From Melioribacteraceae bacterium 4301-Me (GTDB taxonomy: Bacteria; Bacteroidota; Ignavibacteria; Ignavibacteriales; Melioribacteraceae), in the NCBI GenBank assembly GCA_041538185.1, contig JBGORM010000008.1:1-64000 (forward strand): a DNA stretch of 64,000 nt, in the 5' to 3' direction. Position 1 is the first letter of the stretch. Each line of letters begins with the position of its first letter. The position numbers and the translations under genes were made by a program. The notes beneath the pieces are model-generated. The model was not told the DNA's origin. It made no database searches and was given only the letters and a program-made list of their open reading frames with translations. Below are positions 36,237-45,309 of the stretch, piece after piece.

Positions 36237-36863
36237 ATGGATAACAATTTTTTGTGGAATAAGTATAAAACCACACATTCTCCAGAGGTTAAAAAAGAAA
36301 TTATACTTAATTATGTTAACCTCGTCCATTACGTAATTCATAACACAAAGTTAATTAATTATGGAATTTTTGAAGACCGAGATTATTTTCAGTATGGGAT
36401 TGAAGGATTAAGCGAAGCAATTGACAGATTTAATCCAGATTATGGGACTAAATTTGAGACTTACGCAATTCAAAGAATTCGTGGTAAAATTATTGATGAA
36501 ATACGCAAGGTCAATGCCAAACAAAGAGTTTATCAATCTGAAAATCTAAATGATATTTATTCTCAGCTTTCGCTTAATTCTGCCTTTAACGCAGAGGAAT
36601 CTTGTCAACTCTATGAGGTAATTCCAGATAATGTAGAGACGCCCGATAAAATTCTTGAAAGCAATGAAATAAAAGAAGAACTAAAGAAACAGTTAAAGGC
36701 ACTTAACGAGAGGGACAGGTTAATAATTACTTTATATTATTATGAAGGACTCAATTACAAGGAAATAGCAAAGGTACTGGGGATTACTGTATCGAGAGTT
36801 TCACAAGTTCATACAAAAATAATTAATACATTGAAGAAAAAATTGGCATACATGAATGTATAA
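36237..36863 (+). CDS. fliA: Flagellar sigma factor FliA (sigma-28)
   Basis: FliA directs late flagellar and chemotaxis genes. The 208-residue protein has sigma region 2 ('FEDRDYFQYGIEGLSEAIDRFNPDYGTKFETYAIQRIRGKIIDEIRK', about 42-90) and region 4 with a helix-turn-helix ('ERDRLIITLYYYEGLNYKEIAKVLGITVSRVSQVHTKIINTLKKKL', about 157-203). It is slightly shorter than E. coli FliA (239). It probably recognises the TAAA/CGATAA-type elements found at 623, 4024 and 53535. No anti-sigma FlgM was recognised in the window. Confidence 0.93.
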   Translation: MDNNFLWNKYKTTHSPEVKKEIILNYVNLVHYVIHNTKLINYGIFEDRDYFQYGIEGLSEAIDRFNPDYGTKFETYAIQRIRGKIIDEIRKVNAKQRVYQSENLNDIYSQLSLNSAFNAEESCQLYEVIPDNVETPDKILESNEIKEELKKQLKALNERDRLIITLYYYEGLNYKEIAKVLGITVSRVSQVHTKIINTLKKKLAYMNV

Positions 36864-37749
36864 ACAAGGACCTGAAATAAAACAAGAAAATTTGAATTCA
36901 CAGCCTCGTGGAAAGAAGCCGGATATTAGTCTAATACGAAACTTACCGGCAATTCCTACTATAATGATTGAGATAAATAACCTTTTAGATAATCCTTTAA
37001 CCAGCGTTAATGAGTTAGCTAATATTATAAACAAAGATCAAGGTTTAACAGCCAAGATTTTGAAAATTGCCAACTCTCCACTTTATGGTCTTCCGCGAAA
37101 AGTTTCTACTATTGAATTTGCTATTGTTGTACTGGGCTTCGACCACATTAGGGATATTGTGATTGCTATAACAATTATTGAAACATTTAATAAAAGAAAA
37201 AAAGACGAAATGAATCTTAGGAAATATTGGATACACTCGCTAATGGTAGCTGGTGTTTCTAAAAAAATTGCAGAAGAATTTAGTTATGGCAATCCTAATG
37301 AAGTTTTTACTGCTGGCTTGCTGCATGATTTGGGTATTTCAATTATTCAAAGGTATTATGAGGAAGAGTATAAAAAAATAAGTGGACTAATAACTGAAAA
37401 TAAATATAATAGCCTTTATGCAGAAAATATAACTCTTGGTTTTACACATCAAGAAGTTGGTGAACTGTTATTGGAAAAATGGAATTTGCCATTGACTTTA
37501 TGCGAGGCAGTAGCAAATCATCACTTCCCTTCTGAATCAAAGAATAATAAACTAGTTAGTTCTTTTATTCATTTGGCTGACTATATAACAAATAAACTGC
37601 AGCTTGGTGATTATATGTGGGATGACCATTTTGAATTAGATGAGCAAGTTTTGTCAATCTTAGGTTTTGATAATCATAAAAAATTGGAAAGTTATATCGA
37701 GAGCCTTGAAGATAAAATTAAATTACAATTTGAAAACATAATTATATAA
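36856..37749 (+). CDS. HDOD-domain signalling protein 1
   Basis: This 297-residue soluble protein is an HDOD domain (HD-related output domain) covering about 25-230: 'LPAIPTIMIEINNLLDNPLTSVNELANIINKDQGLTAKILKIANSPLYGLPRKVSTIEFAIVVLGFDHIRDIV'. An HD-like 'AGLLHDLGISI' and 'THQEVGELLLEKWNLPLTLCEAVANHH' follow. HDOD proteins are regulatory and usually lack phosphodiesterase activity, though 'LHDLG' and two later histidines are kept here. It overlaps fliA by 8 bp, implying a role in flagellar regulation. Confidence 0.85.
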   Translation: MYKQGPEIKQENLNSQPRGKKPDISLIRNLPAIPTIMIEINNLLDNPLTSVNELANIINKDQGLTAKILKIANSPLYGLPRKVSTIEFAIVVLGFDHIRDIVIAITIIETFNKRKKDEMNLRKYWIHSLMVAGVSKKIAEEFSYGNPNEVFTAGLLHDLGISIIQRYYEEEYKKISGLITENKYNSLYAENITLGFTHQEVGELLLEKWNLPLTLCEAVANHHFPSESKNNKLVSSFIHLADYITNKLQLGDYMWDDHFELDEQVLSILGFDNHKKLESYIESLEDKIKLQFENIII

Positions 37750-37753
37750 CAAC

Positions 37754-38644
37754 ATGGAAAGTCAAATAATAAATAACTCTAAGAGAGAAAGAACTGAATT
37801 AATAATCAATAATGTTTACACTTTGCCGGTTATGCCCGAAGTTCTTTCTAATGTTTTAGCACTAATTAATAACGAAAAAACTACCACAAGTGAACTGAGC
37901 AGAGAAATTTCTAAAGACCAAAGTCTTGTGGTTAAAATTTTATCAATAGCAAACTCGCCTTACTATGGTTTACAGAAAATTGTGTCATCCATTGATTTTG
38001 CTATAATGATACTGGGTTACTCTGAATTACAAAGTATAGTTACTGCTTTGGCAATTTTAGAACTGCTTAAAAATAAATCCGATAAATATTTGGACCAGAA
38101 AGAATTTTACATTCATTCATATTTAACTGGCTTGTTAGCTAAACGAATAGCCTACGACTTGGGGTATGTTGATTCTGACAAGGCATTTATAGCCGGCTTT
38201 ATTCATGATATTGGCATTTCTATAGTACATCGATTTATGCACTCAAGCTTTGTGCGTATTTATGAAGAGGTACAACAAAACAATATACCAATGATAGAAG
38301 CAGAGAAAAATGTTTTAGGCATGACTCACGAAGAAGTTGCCAAGTTTCTTTTGAATAAGTGGAACCTGCCGGATGCAATTTCAAATGCAGTTAATTTTCA
38401 TCACTATCCATCGAAATCTAAAGAAGATAGATACTTGCCAACCATAGTTCATATTTCTGACTACCTTATATATAAAACTTTTGGCAATAAATATTATTGG
38501 GATAAGGATTTGGTTTTCGATAAAGAAGTTCTTGATGTTTTTAGATTTGACTCTGTTGAGGATGTTGACAATTTTGTAAACAATTACGTGTTAACATTAA
38601 TTGAACAAGCAAATGAATTAGGAGCTAAAATTGAGGCTGATTAG
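37754..38644 (+). CDS. HDOD-domain signalling protein 2
   Basis: This is a 296-residue paralogue of the preceding gene, alignable along its whole length ('LPVMPEVLSNVLALINNEKTTTSELSREISKDQSLVVKILSIANSPYYGLQKIVSSIDFAIMILGYSELQSIV', then 'AGFIHDIGISIVHRF', 'THEEVAKFLLNKWNLPDAISNAVNFHH'). It lies 4 bp downstream, so a tandem duplication is likely. Its 3' end overlaps the next gene by 14 bp. Target and ligand are unknown. Confidence 0.85.
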   Translation: MESQIINNSKRERTELIINNVYTLPVMPEVLSNVLALINNEKTTTSELSREISKDQSLVVKILSIANSPYYGLQKIVSSIDFAIMILGYSELQSIVTALAILELLKNKSDKYLDQKEFYIHSYLTGLLAKRIAYDLGYVDSDKAFIAGFIHDIGISIVHRFMHSSFVRIYEEVQQNNIPMIEAEKNVLGMTHEEVAKFLLNKWNLPDAISNAVNFHHYPSKSKEDRYLPTIVHISDYLIYKTFGNKYYWDKDLVFDKEVLDVFRFDSVEDVDNFVNNYVLTLIEQANELGAKIEAD

Positions 38645-39926
38645 AGAAAATACTCATATCTACGAGCCTTATCTTGATTCTATTTTAAGGCAGAATCAAG
38701 TTGAAGCTTCGGGAATAAACAATTATACCGTAAAGCAGCAAACTTCGGTATTTAATATTCCCAGAAAGGAACCAGCTTACATTAACATTATTAATTATTT
38801 CAGTAAGCGTACGCAAAATGCCTCATCAGTTGATGGCTTATTTGATATTTTTTATCAAATTCTGTGCGATTTAATTCCTTACGAGAATGCTTCAATTTAT
38901 TTTATTGATGAAAACGGCAGAACTTTGCAGCCTGTAGGCAAGTCAATAAATCATGAGGAGTTTTCATTTCTAAATAAAGCATATCAAACCGGTACGCTTG
39001 AACAAATTTTTAGCAAAAATACTGCGGCTGGAATTCAAAGGTATTATAAAAATAAAACCTACATAAACTACATTTATCCAATAGTAGAATATAAAATTAA
39101 AAAAGGTTTTTTATCGGTACTTTCAACCTCAAATAATCTATTAAACGATTCAAAACTTTCGCAGGTCATTTCCATCTTACTTGATATTTTAATTAGGAAA
39201 ATGGAACTAATTAATTACAAAGTGAATTTTAACGATACTTACAAAGAATTGCATTTATACCAGTCTAAATTGACCAATGATTATAAATATTCTGCTATTG
39301 GTGAATTAACCTCAGGGGTTGTTGAGCATATTTTTTCTCCTTTGCAGGTTATTGTAACTAGTACAGACTTACTTTCAATGGATGCAAATGAAGATGCAAA
39401 TGAAATATTGAAGAACATTAAAGAACAAGTTAATAAAATAAAATCGCTTCTTAACCCTCTGATTAGATTTGTCGATTCAAATAACTCTAAAACTAACTAT
39501 CAGCCATGCAACCTAAACGAGATAATACAAAATTATCATTCAGTGGTAAACGCACGGTTGCGTCAAATAAATTATGAGTGTTTATTAGACTTAGAAGAAA
39601 ATATCCCTACTATAATTTCTATACCCAACGATATACTGCAAATATTAACCAATGTTTTTACACTGCTTAGCAGCAGCGAAGAAAAAAATATGGGCGGTAT
39701 TTTAATTCAAACAAGAAGCAATAATGAGTATGTGGTTATTAAAATTATTACTACAGATTACTTACCTGTAATTTATAATTATGAAGAAAATCCAACTAAA
39801 GATTTAAGTATAATAATGATTAACAGCTTAATGAAGAAGTATAACGGCAAAATGAATATGCAAACCGATAAAACAAATGGCACAAGCATAACCCTTTCGT
39901 TTCCAATAGTGAGGAAAATGCTATGA
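38631..39926 (+). CDS. GAF-domain degenerate histidine kinase (pseudokinase)
   Basis: The 431-residue protein has a GAF-like domain at about 60-200 and a kinase-like core. The H-box region reads 'AIGELTSGVVEHIFSPLQVI', where the usual G-x-x-H-E-I-N-N-P-L has become G-V-V-E-H-I-F-S-P-L; the His (233) sits one position late. The ATPase part has a poor N box ('ILTNVFTLLSSS'), no DxGxG and no GxGxGL, though the terminal 'NGTSITLSFPI' strand remains. This looks like a kinase that has lost ATP binding. It lies in the fliA operon after two HDOD genes. It may act as a scaffold or inhibitor for other signalling proteins; that is inference. Confidence 0.72.
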   Translation: MRLIRENTHIYEPYLDSILRQNQVEASGINNYTVKQQTSVFNIPRKEPAYINIINYFSKRTQNASSVDGLFDIFYQILCDLIPYENASIYFIDENGRTLQPVGKSINHEEFSFLNKAYQTGTLEQIFSKNTAAGIQRYYKNKTYINYIYPIVEYKIKKGFLSVLSTSNNLLNDSKLSQVISILLDILIRKMELINYKVNFNDTYKELHLYQSKLTNDYKYSAIGELTSGVVEHIFSPLQVIVTSTDLLSMDANEDANEILKNIKEQVNKIKSLLNPLIRFVDSNNSKTNYQPCNLNEIIQNYHSVVNARLRQINYECLLDLEENIPTIISIPNDILQILTNVFTLLSSSEEKNMGGILIQTRSNNEYVVIKIITTDYLPVIYNYEENPTKDLSIIMINSLMKKYNGKMNMQTDKTNGTSITLSFPIVRKML

Positions 39927-40477
39927 TTAAGTTTTTGCTGTTGTTGGTATTAGTTAATCCTATTCTTGGATTTTCTGAAGCATCAAATTCGACCGATTCT
40001 ATTGATGTGAAGAAATTAGTTCAGCTTGAAATTCAAAAAGCTATTCAGAAAAAAAGTACTCCACATGTTGCTCTTAAAGTTGATAATAAGATTAATGAAA
40101 ATATCAAACAAAAAAATATATACATAAATAAAAAGTTCAGCTTTTCAGCTAACTCCCTTAATATACGAATTGCCGTTATGTTATTTGCCGCTGTAGCTGC
40201 TTTTCTTGTGGTTTACATCAGGCGCAGAAAAAGAAATAAGCCAATAAAATCTAATCTGAAAGAAAATATACAATTGATAAGAGAGGAAAAATTTATTAGG
40301 AAAATTGACCCACGACTTAAAGAAATACGTACAAAACTTTGTTTAACCGCCTCAACACTTTCTGATGAAAGAGAAGTAGTAACAAAAGCTCGACAAATGA
40401 ATATTGCTAAGGGAGAGTTAATGTTAGCAATGAAAATGAACGGGCAAATTGAAAATAACAGCATTAAGTGGAGGTAA
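39923..40477 (+). CDS. Membrane protein of unknown function before flgF
   Basis: The 184-residue protein has an N-terminal signal-like helix (about 1-16), a lysine-rich linker, a transmembrane helix at about 77-97 followed by 'RRRKRNK', and a cytoplasmic tail. The end, 'TKARQMNIAKGELMLAMKMNGQ', resembles the short C-terminal 'AKKLGxGRGExxLxL' motif of DUF2802/DUF6115-type proteins found in flagellar loci; this resemblance is from memory and tentative. It overlaps the pseudokinase by 4 bp and ends 2 bp before flgF. Confidence 0.6.
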   Translation: MIKFLLLLVLVNPILGFSEASNSTDSIDVKKLVQLEIQKAIQKKSTPHVALKVDNKINENIKQKNIYINKKFSFSANSLNIRIAVMLFAAVAAFLVVYIRRRKRNKPIKSNLKENIQLIREEKFIRKIDPRLKEIRTKLCLTASTLSDEREVVTKARQMNIAKGELMLAMKMNGQIENNSIKWR

Positions 40478-40479
40478 AA

Positions 40480-41190
40480 ATGGTAAAAGGAATTTATGCA
40501 GCGGCTCGCACTTTAGAAAAAAATAATAAACTGATAAATATAATTGCTAATAATCTGGCTAATATGAACTCAATTGGATTTAAGAAAGACTCAACATTTT
40601 CACATATAATTGATAGCTATAATATACCGCAACTAAGTGAGTACACCGATTATACTCAGGGCGAATTAGAACAAACCTCTAATCCTTTAGATTTAGCTCT
40701 AAAAGGGAAAGTTTTTTTCGCATTACAAGATGATAACGGAGAAATTTACTTCACTCGCAACGGAAAATTTACTATTTCTGAAAACGGCTATATTGTGAAT
40801 GGGGATGGACTTAAGCTTTTAGGCAAGAATGGACCAATCAATACAAATGATAATTTTTTTAACAATAATGAGAAAATACAAATAAACAAAAATGGAAATA
40901 TCAAGATAGGCGATATTGATGTAGATTCACTTTTAGTGGTAAAATTTGAAAATGATGACCAACTAACAAAAGTAGGGGCTGACAATTATAAAATTACTTA
41001 TGGCAGCTATTTAATAGCTGAAGACTCAGATTTTGAAGTTCAACAAGGTTACTTGGAAAATTCAAATGTAAATGCAATAGAAGAAATGGAAAACATGATT
41101 AAAGTAAGCAAAGACTTTGAGTCTGCTCAAAAAGTAATGAATTATATCGATAATATAATGGAAAAGGCAACTGAAATTGGAAAAGTTTAA
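40480..41190 (+). CDS. flgF: Flagellar proximal rod protein FlgF
   Basis: This rod subunit has the N-terminal motif 'AAARTLEKNNKLINIIANNLANMNSIGFKKDSTF', a FlgF/G central domain ('NPLDLALKGKVFFALQDDNGEIYFTRNGKFTISENGYIVNGDG') and C-terminal 'GYLENSNVNAIEEMENMIKVSKDFESAQKVMNYID'. Its length of 236 residues and position before flgG support FlgF. I chose ATG 40480 because GGAGG (40470-40474) is correctly spaced; an in-frame GTG at 40468 would overlap that site and the preceding gene. Confidence 0.9.
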   Translation: MVKGIYAAARTLEKNNKLINIIANNLANMNSIGFKKDSTFSHIIDSYNIPQLSEYTDYTQGELEQTSNPLDLALKGKVFFALQDDNGEIYFTRNGKFTISENGYIVNGDGLKLLGKNGPINTNDNFFNNNEKIQINKNGNIKIGDIDVDSLLVVKFENDDQLTKVGADNYKITYGSYLIAEDSDFEVQQGYLENSNVNAIEEMENMIKVSKDFESAQKVMNYIDNIMEKATEIGKV

Positions 41191-41210
41191 TAATTACAAT
41201 TGGAGGTATT

Positions 41211-42011
41211 ATGTCTACTCGGGCTTTAAGAACTGCTGCTTCTGGAATGTATTCCCAGCAATTAAATATTGAAGTTATTGCAAACAACATTGCTAACATA
41301 AACACAACAGGTTTTAAGAAGAACAAAGCTGAATTTCAAGACATGATGTACCAGGAAATTCCTATTAGCACACTTACATCAGATTTATCACAAGCCGCAA
41401 AAGCACCTTCGGATAAAATTCAAGTAGGCAATGGTGTACAGGCAGTCTCTTCACAGAAAATATTTACTCAAGGCGATTTAACTCAAACTAACAATCAGCT
41501 CGACCTTGCAATTCTGGGAGATGGTTTCTTTCAAGTGAAAAGACCTGATGGCACATACGCTTATACAAGAGATGGTTCTTTTAAAATTAATGCCGAAGGA
41601 AAAATAGTTACAGCAAGCGGTTATTATCTTGACCCGGAAATTACACTTAACGAAGATGCACTAAATTTAATAATCAATAAAGATGGCACAGTTGAAGTTG
41701 AGCAGGTCGGTGGTGGTAAAGTGCAGCTCGATAATATTCAGCTTGTTAGATTTCTTAACCCAGGCGGTCTAAAATCAATTGGAAATAACCTTTATGAAGA
41801 GACAAGCTCTTCTGGTGCACCAATTTATGGTACCCCAGGCTCAAACGGTTTTGGAGAAATAAACCAAGGCTACCTTGAATCTTCAAATGTGGATATTGTT
41901 GAAGAAATGATTTCTATGATAGCGGCACAAAGAGCTTACGAAATCAATTCTAAAACTGTTAAAACAGTTGAAGATATGATGACAATGGCTAACAATCTTA
42001 AAAGAACATAA
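41211..42011 (+). CDS. flgG: Flagellar distal rod protein FlgG
   Basis: FlgG forms the distal rod. The 266-residue protein has 'RALRTAASGMYSQQLNIEVIANNIANINTTGFKKNKAEFQDMMYQEI' at the N-terminus, the FlgG-specific segment after it, and C-terminal 'GYLESSNVDIVEEMISMIAAQRAYEINSKTVKTVEDMMTMANNLKR'. The length is typical. TGGAGG (41202-41207) precedes the ATG. Confidence 0.97.
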   Translation: MSTRALRTAASGMYSQQLNIEVIANNIANINTTGFKKNKAEFQDMMYQEIPISTLTSDLSQAAKAPSDKIQVGNGVQAVSSQKIFTQGDLTQTNNQLDLAILGDGFFQVKRPDGTYAYTRDGSFKINAEGKIVTASGYYLDPEITLNEDALNLIINKDGTVEVEQVGGGKVQLDNIQLVRFLNPGGLKSIGNNLYEETSSSGAPIYGTPGSNGFGEINQGYLESSNVDIVEEMISMIAAQRAYEINSKTVKTVEDMMTMANNLKRT

Positions 42012-42016
42012 TTAAT

Positions 42017-42787
42017 ATGATATTGCTTTTAATAAACATATTGTACTTGTTTTTACCTATGAGCACAGCAGAAGGCAAAAAAAATTTTACTGCACAGTAT
42101 ATGAAAGAGGTGCTTAATCATGCAGAAATAAATTGCAGCATAGCCGTAAATAAAAATGGGAAAGTTAACAGTAAAACTTCCGGCTTTAATGTAAATGTGA
42201 AAAAAGAACTTAAAGAATACTTAACACATAAACTTGTGGATTACGAGTCTTTTTCTTTTAAGGTAATCACTAAGATTAATAATGACCAACCATTGGAATT
42301 AAATAATGCTGAATTTACAAGACATGGGAAATACGGCTATATAACCGTTTCTAATAGCAAGAATGGGAAAAATGAGAAATTAATTATAACAGTTGAACTT
42401 TCTCTTTTTAAAAAAATATTAATTGCTGATGAAGATATAAAACCAAAAGAAATAATTAAAAGTTCACAATTAACAGTAAAGCTTTATGATGTGGCTTCAT
42501 TAAAAGGTACACCTGCTGAGTCGTTTGATGTGATAGAGGGATACCGTGCCAAAACTTTTATTAGAAAAGGAGAAGTGATATTAAAAGAAAGCGTAGAAAA
42601 ACAACCGGATGTTAATTTGGGACAAAATGTTATTGCATTTTTAATTAAGGGAAACGTAGAAATTAATTTTTTAGCCTTTGCGCGGCAGGAAGGCTACATT
42701 GGAGACATAATTCGAATTAGAACCTCAGATAATAAATACTTTTCGGCAAAAATTTATGATAAAAACAAAGTTTTAATAGTAGAGTAA
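42017..42787 (+). CDS. flgA: Flagellar P-ring chaperone FlgA
   Basis: FlgA assists P-ring assembly in the periplasm. The 256-residue protein has a hydrophobic N-terminal signal segment, then a divergent N-terminal domain and a C-terminal SAF-like domain with 'ILIADEDIKPKEIIKSSQLTVKLYDVASLKG...GYRAKTFIRKGEVILKESVEKQPDVNLGQNVIAFLIKGNVEINFLAFARQEGYIGDIIRIR', which is characteristic. Position between flgG and flgH supports the call. Confidence 0.9.
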   Translation: MILLLINILYLFLPMSTAEGKKNFTAQYMKEVLNHAEINCSIAVNKNGKVNSKTSGFNVNVKKELKEYLTHKLVDYESFSFKVITKINNDQPLELNNAEFTRHGKYGYITVSNSKNGKNEKLIITVELSLFKKILIADEDIKPKEIIKSSQLTVKLYDVASLKGTPAESFDVIEGYRAKTFIRKGEVILKESVEKQPDVNLGQNVIAFLIKGNVEINFLAFARQEGYIGDIIRIRTSDNKYFSAKIYDKNKVLIVE

Positions 42788-42792
42788 ATGAA

Positions 42793-43368
42793 ATGAAACA
42801 TAAAAACATAATAATATTATCTTTATTATTTACAACTGCTATCTGCAGCCAGAATATGAGTCAAAATGCCGGCTCCTCACTTTTTTCTGATTACAAAGCA
42901 AGCAGAGTTGGCGATGCAATTACAATTATAGTAGTAGAATCTTCACAAGCTTCCAATAATGCTGAAACAAAAACTGGAAGATCAAGTAACCTAAGTCTAA
43001 GCGGCGGGTTTGATGTTAATAATAAAACTTCATCTTCTGGCAATGCAACCTTGAGCACTGGCAACGATTTTTCAGGCTCGGGCTCCACAAAAACGGTAGG
43101 CGTTGTAAAAACAAAAATTAGTGCCACAATAGATTCTGTGCTAAGCAATGGAAATTTAGTTATTAAAGGTAGTCGAAAAATTTCAATTAATGGGGAAGAG
43201 CAGATGATTTATATAAAAGGCATAGTTAGGCCTTCAGATATAGCAGCTGATAATTCGGTGCTTTCGTATAATATTTCCGAAGCTGAAATAGTTTTTGAAG
43301 GCAGCGGCATAATTGATAATGCACAAAAACCTGGCTGGTTAACAAAACTTTTTCATTGGTTATTTTAG
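42793..43368 (+). CDS. flgH: Flagellar L-ring protein FlgH
   Basis: FlgH forms the outer-membrane L ring. The 191-residue protein has a signal peptide with a Cys at 18 ('TTAICSQ') that is a poor lipobox match, so lipidation is uncertain. The FlgH pattern is clear: 'SLFSDYKASRVGDAITIIVVESSQASNNAETKTGRSS', a Gly/Ser-rich middle, then 'ISATIDSVLSNGNLVIKGSRKISINGEEQMIYIKGIVRPSDIAADNSVLSYNISEAEIVFEGSG'. It is a little shorter than enteric FlgH. Confidence 0.94.
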   Translation: MKHKNIIILSLLFTTAICSQNMSQNAGSSLFSDYKASRVGDAITIIVVESSQASNNAETKTGRSSNLSLSGGFDVNNKTSSSGNATLSTGNDFSGSGSTKTVGVVKTKISATIDSVLSNGNLVIKGSRKISINGEEQMIYIKGIVRPSDIAADNSVLSYNISEAEIVFEGSGIIDNAQKPGWLTKLFHWLF

Positions 43369-43376
43369 GTGCTAAC

Positions 43377-44486
43377 ATGAGAACTTACAACTTTAATGCT
43401 GCTAAACTTTTAGTAATTTTTTTACTGTTAAACTCTTTTACAGTAGCACAAAGAATAAAAGATATTGCCTTCTTAGAAGGAAATAATTCACAACAAATTA
43501 TTGGTTATGGATTAGTGGTTGGTTTGGCTGGTACAGGTGATAGCTATCGTTCAACTTTTACTGTTCAATCAATTACTAGTATGTTAAAGAGATTTGGTAT
43601 TACAGTTCCTCAATCAGACCTTCGTGTTAGAAACGTGGCTGCAGTAATGGTAACAGCAACAATTAATTCTTATTTCAAGCCTGGGACTAAATTTGATGTA
43701 ATTGTTTCCTCTATGGGCGATGCTCGCAGTCTCAGCGGCGGTACCTTGTTAATGACCCCGCTTTCAGCTCTTGATGGAAATGTTTATGGATTTGCGCAAG
43801 GTCCTGTATCAATTGGCGGATACGATATAAGTACTCCCACTGGTAATAGAATTGCCAGTAATCATGCTTTGGCTGGTAGGGTGCCATTAGGCGGGGTGCT
43901 TGATAAAGAAATCCATCCAACAAACTTTGACGAATTAAATCAAGTGAGAATATTTTTAAAAGAACCAGATATAACTACATGCAATAATGTTTCTAATGCA
44001 ATTAACTCTAAGTTCGGCAGTGAAATTGCTAAGCCTTTAGATGCTTCTGAGGTTGATGTTAAAATACCACAGGATAAAGCTAATAATGTTGTTGCTTTTT
44101 TAGCCGAATTAGAAAGTATTAACGTGCAGACTGATGATGTTGCTAAGGTTGTGTTGAACGAGAGAACTGGAACAGTGGTAGCTGGCAATAATGTTATTAT
44201 TCAACCAGTTTCTATAACACATGGGAATTTGAATATCATTATTAGGTCATATCCAATAATATCTCAGCCCGAAGCATTTTCGAGAGGGAACACAGCAATA
44301 TTTAATAATCTTGTACCTTATGTAGAACAAGATTCATCAAAGACTATTGCGCTGGGGAGAGCATCGACTGTTCAAGAAATTGCTAGTGCATTGAATTCGT
44401 TAAAAGTTTCGCCAAAGGATATTATATCAATATTCCAAGCTTTAAAAGAAGCAGGAGCATTAACAGCTGAATTAATTATTATGTAA
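43377..44486 (+). CDS. flgI: Flagellar P-ring protein FlgI
   Basis: FlgI forms the periplasmic P ring. The 369-residue protein has a signal peptide (to about residue 25, before 'QRIKDIAFLEG') and the conserved 'IIGYGLVVGLAGTGDSYRSTFTVQSITSMLKRFGI', 'NVAAVMVTATINSYFKPGTKFDVIVSSMGDARSLSGGTLLMTPL' and C-terminal 'ASTVQEIASALNSLKVSPKDIISIFQALKEAGALTAELIIM'. ATG 43377 is chosen over TTG 43356, since it gives a proper signal peptide and avoids overlap with flgH. Confidence 0.96.
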   Translation: MRTYNFNAAKLLVIFLLLNSFTVAQRIKDIAFLEGNNSQQIIGYGLVVGLAGTGDSYRSTFTVQSITSMLKRFGITVPQSDLRVRNVAAVMVTATINSYFKPGTKFDVIVSSMGDARSLSGGTLLMTPLSALDGNVYGFAQGPVSIGGYDISTPTGNRIASNHALAGRVPLGGVLDKEIHPTNFDELNQVRIFLKEPDITTCNNVSNAINSKFGSEIAKPLDASEVDVKIPQDKANNVVAFLAELESINVQTDDVAKVVLNERTGTVVAGNNVIIQPVSITHGNLNIIIRSYPIISQPEAFSRGNTAIFNNLVPYVEQDSSKTIALGRASTVQEIASALNSLKVSPKDIISIFQALKEAGALTAELIIM

Positions 44487-44488
44487 TT

Positions 44489-45304
44489 ATGAAAACATTA
44501 GAGTTAACAACTACAAATCCATTAAAACATTTGCAGTCAAACGCTATTTCTCAGAATTCTTTATCTGATGAGAAAAGAATTAAAATTGCAAAAGCTGCAC
44601 GAGAATTTGAATCACTGCTTACCTCATTAATGGTAAAAAGCATGACACAATCAACCGGCGGTTTATTTGGTGATAGTGGATTTGGTGGTGATGACTTTGA
44701 TACAATTTTTGAATCTAAGCTTTCAAGTTACATTTCAGAAAATAAGAGCTTGGGTATAGCCGAAATACTTTACGAAAAGATTACAGGTGAGCCTTTCGAC
44801 CCATCAATTTTTTATAAAAAACCGCCTATTATAAATGAAATAAAATCAAACATTAAAAATAATGCAACTGAATCTTCGTTTAACTATTTAACGCCTTCCT
44901 ATGAAGCAATGCAGCGTCTCGAAAACTATAGTGCTATAATTATTAAAGCTGCCAAGCAGTATAATATTGACGAGGATTTGATTAAATCAGTGATTTTAGC
45001 AGAATCATCTGCTAAGCATAATGCTGTTTCTCCAGCTGGCGCCAAAGGTTTAATGCAATTGATGGATTCTACATCTACTCAACTTGGCGTGAGAAATGTT
45101 TTTAATCCAGAAGAAAATATACTTGCAGGTGCAAAGTATTTGTCATCTTTATTAAAAGATTACAATGGTAACCTTGAGCTTTCACTTGCAGCTTATAATG
45201 CTGGTCCTAATAACGTGTCTAAATACAATGGGGTTCCGCCTTTCGAGGAGACTGCCAATTATATTCAACGGGTAAAAGGATATTTAAAATATTTTAAGGG
45301 TTAA
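44489..45304 (+). CDS. flgJ: FlgJ-type rod protein fused to a lytic transglycosylase
   Basis: The 271-residue protein begins with the rod-binding domain of FlgJ ('KAAREFESLLTSLMVKSMTQSTGG...GDDFDTIFESKLSSYISENKSLGIAEILYEKI', about 30-100). It continues into an SLT-type lytic transglycosylase domain with catalytic Glu172 in 'VILAESSAKHNAVSPAGAKGLMQLM' and 'ELSLAAYNAGPNNVSKYNGVPPFEETANYIQRV'. Enteric FlgJ instead carries a glucosaminidase domain, so this is a different muramidase partner for the same job of opening peptidoglycan for the rod. It is 2 bp after flgI. Confidence 0.92.
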   Translation: MKTLELTTTNPLKHLQSNAISQNSLSDEKRIKIAKAAREFESLLTSLMVKSMTQSTGGLFGDSGFGGDDFDTIFESKLSSYISENKSLGIAEILYEKITGEPFDPSIFYKKPPIINEIKSNIKNNATESSFNYLTPSYEAMQRLENYSAIIIKAAKQYNIDEDLIKSVILAESSAKHNAVSPAGAKGLMQLMDSTSTQLGVRNVFNPEENILAGAKYLSSLLKDYNGNLELSLAAYNAGPNNVSKYNGVPPFEETANYIQRVKGYLKYFKG

Positions 45305-45309
45305 TAGCT

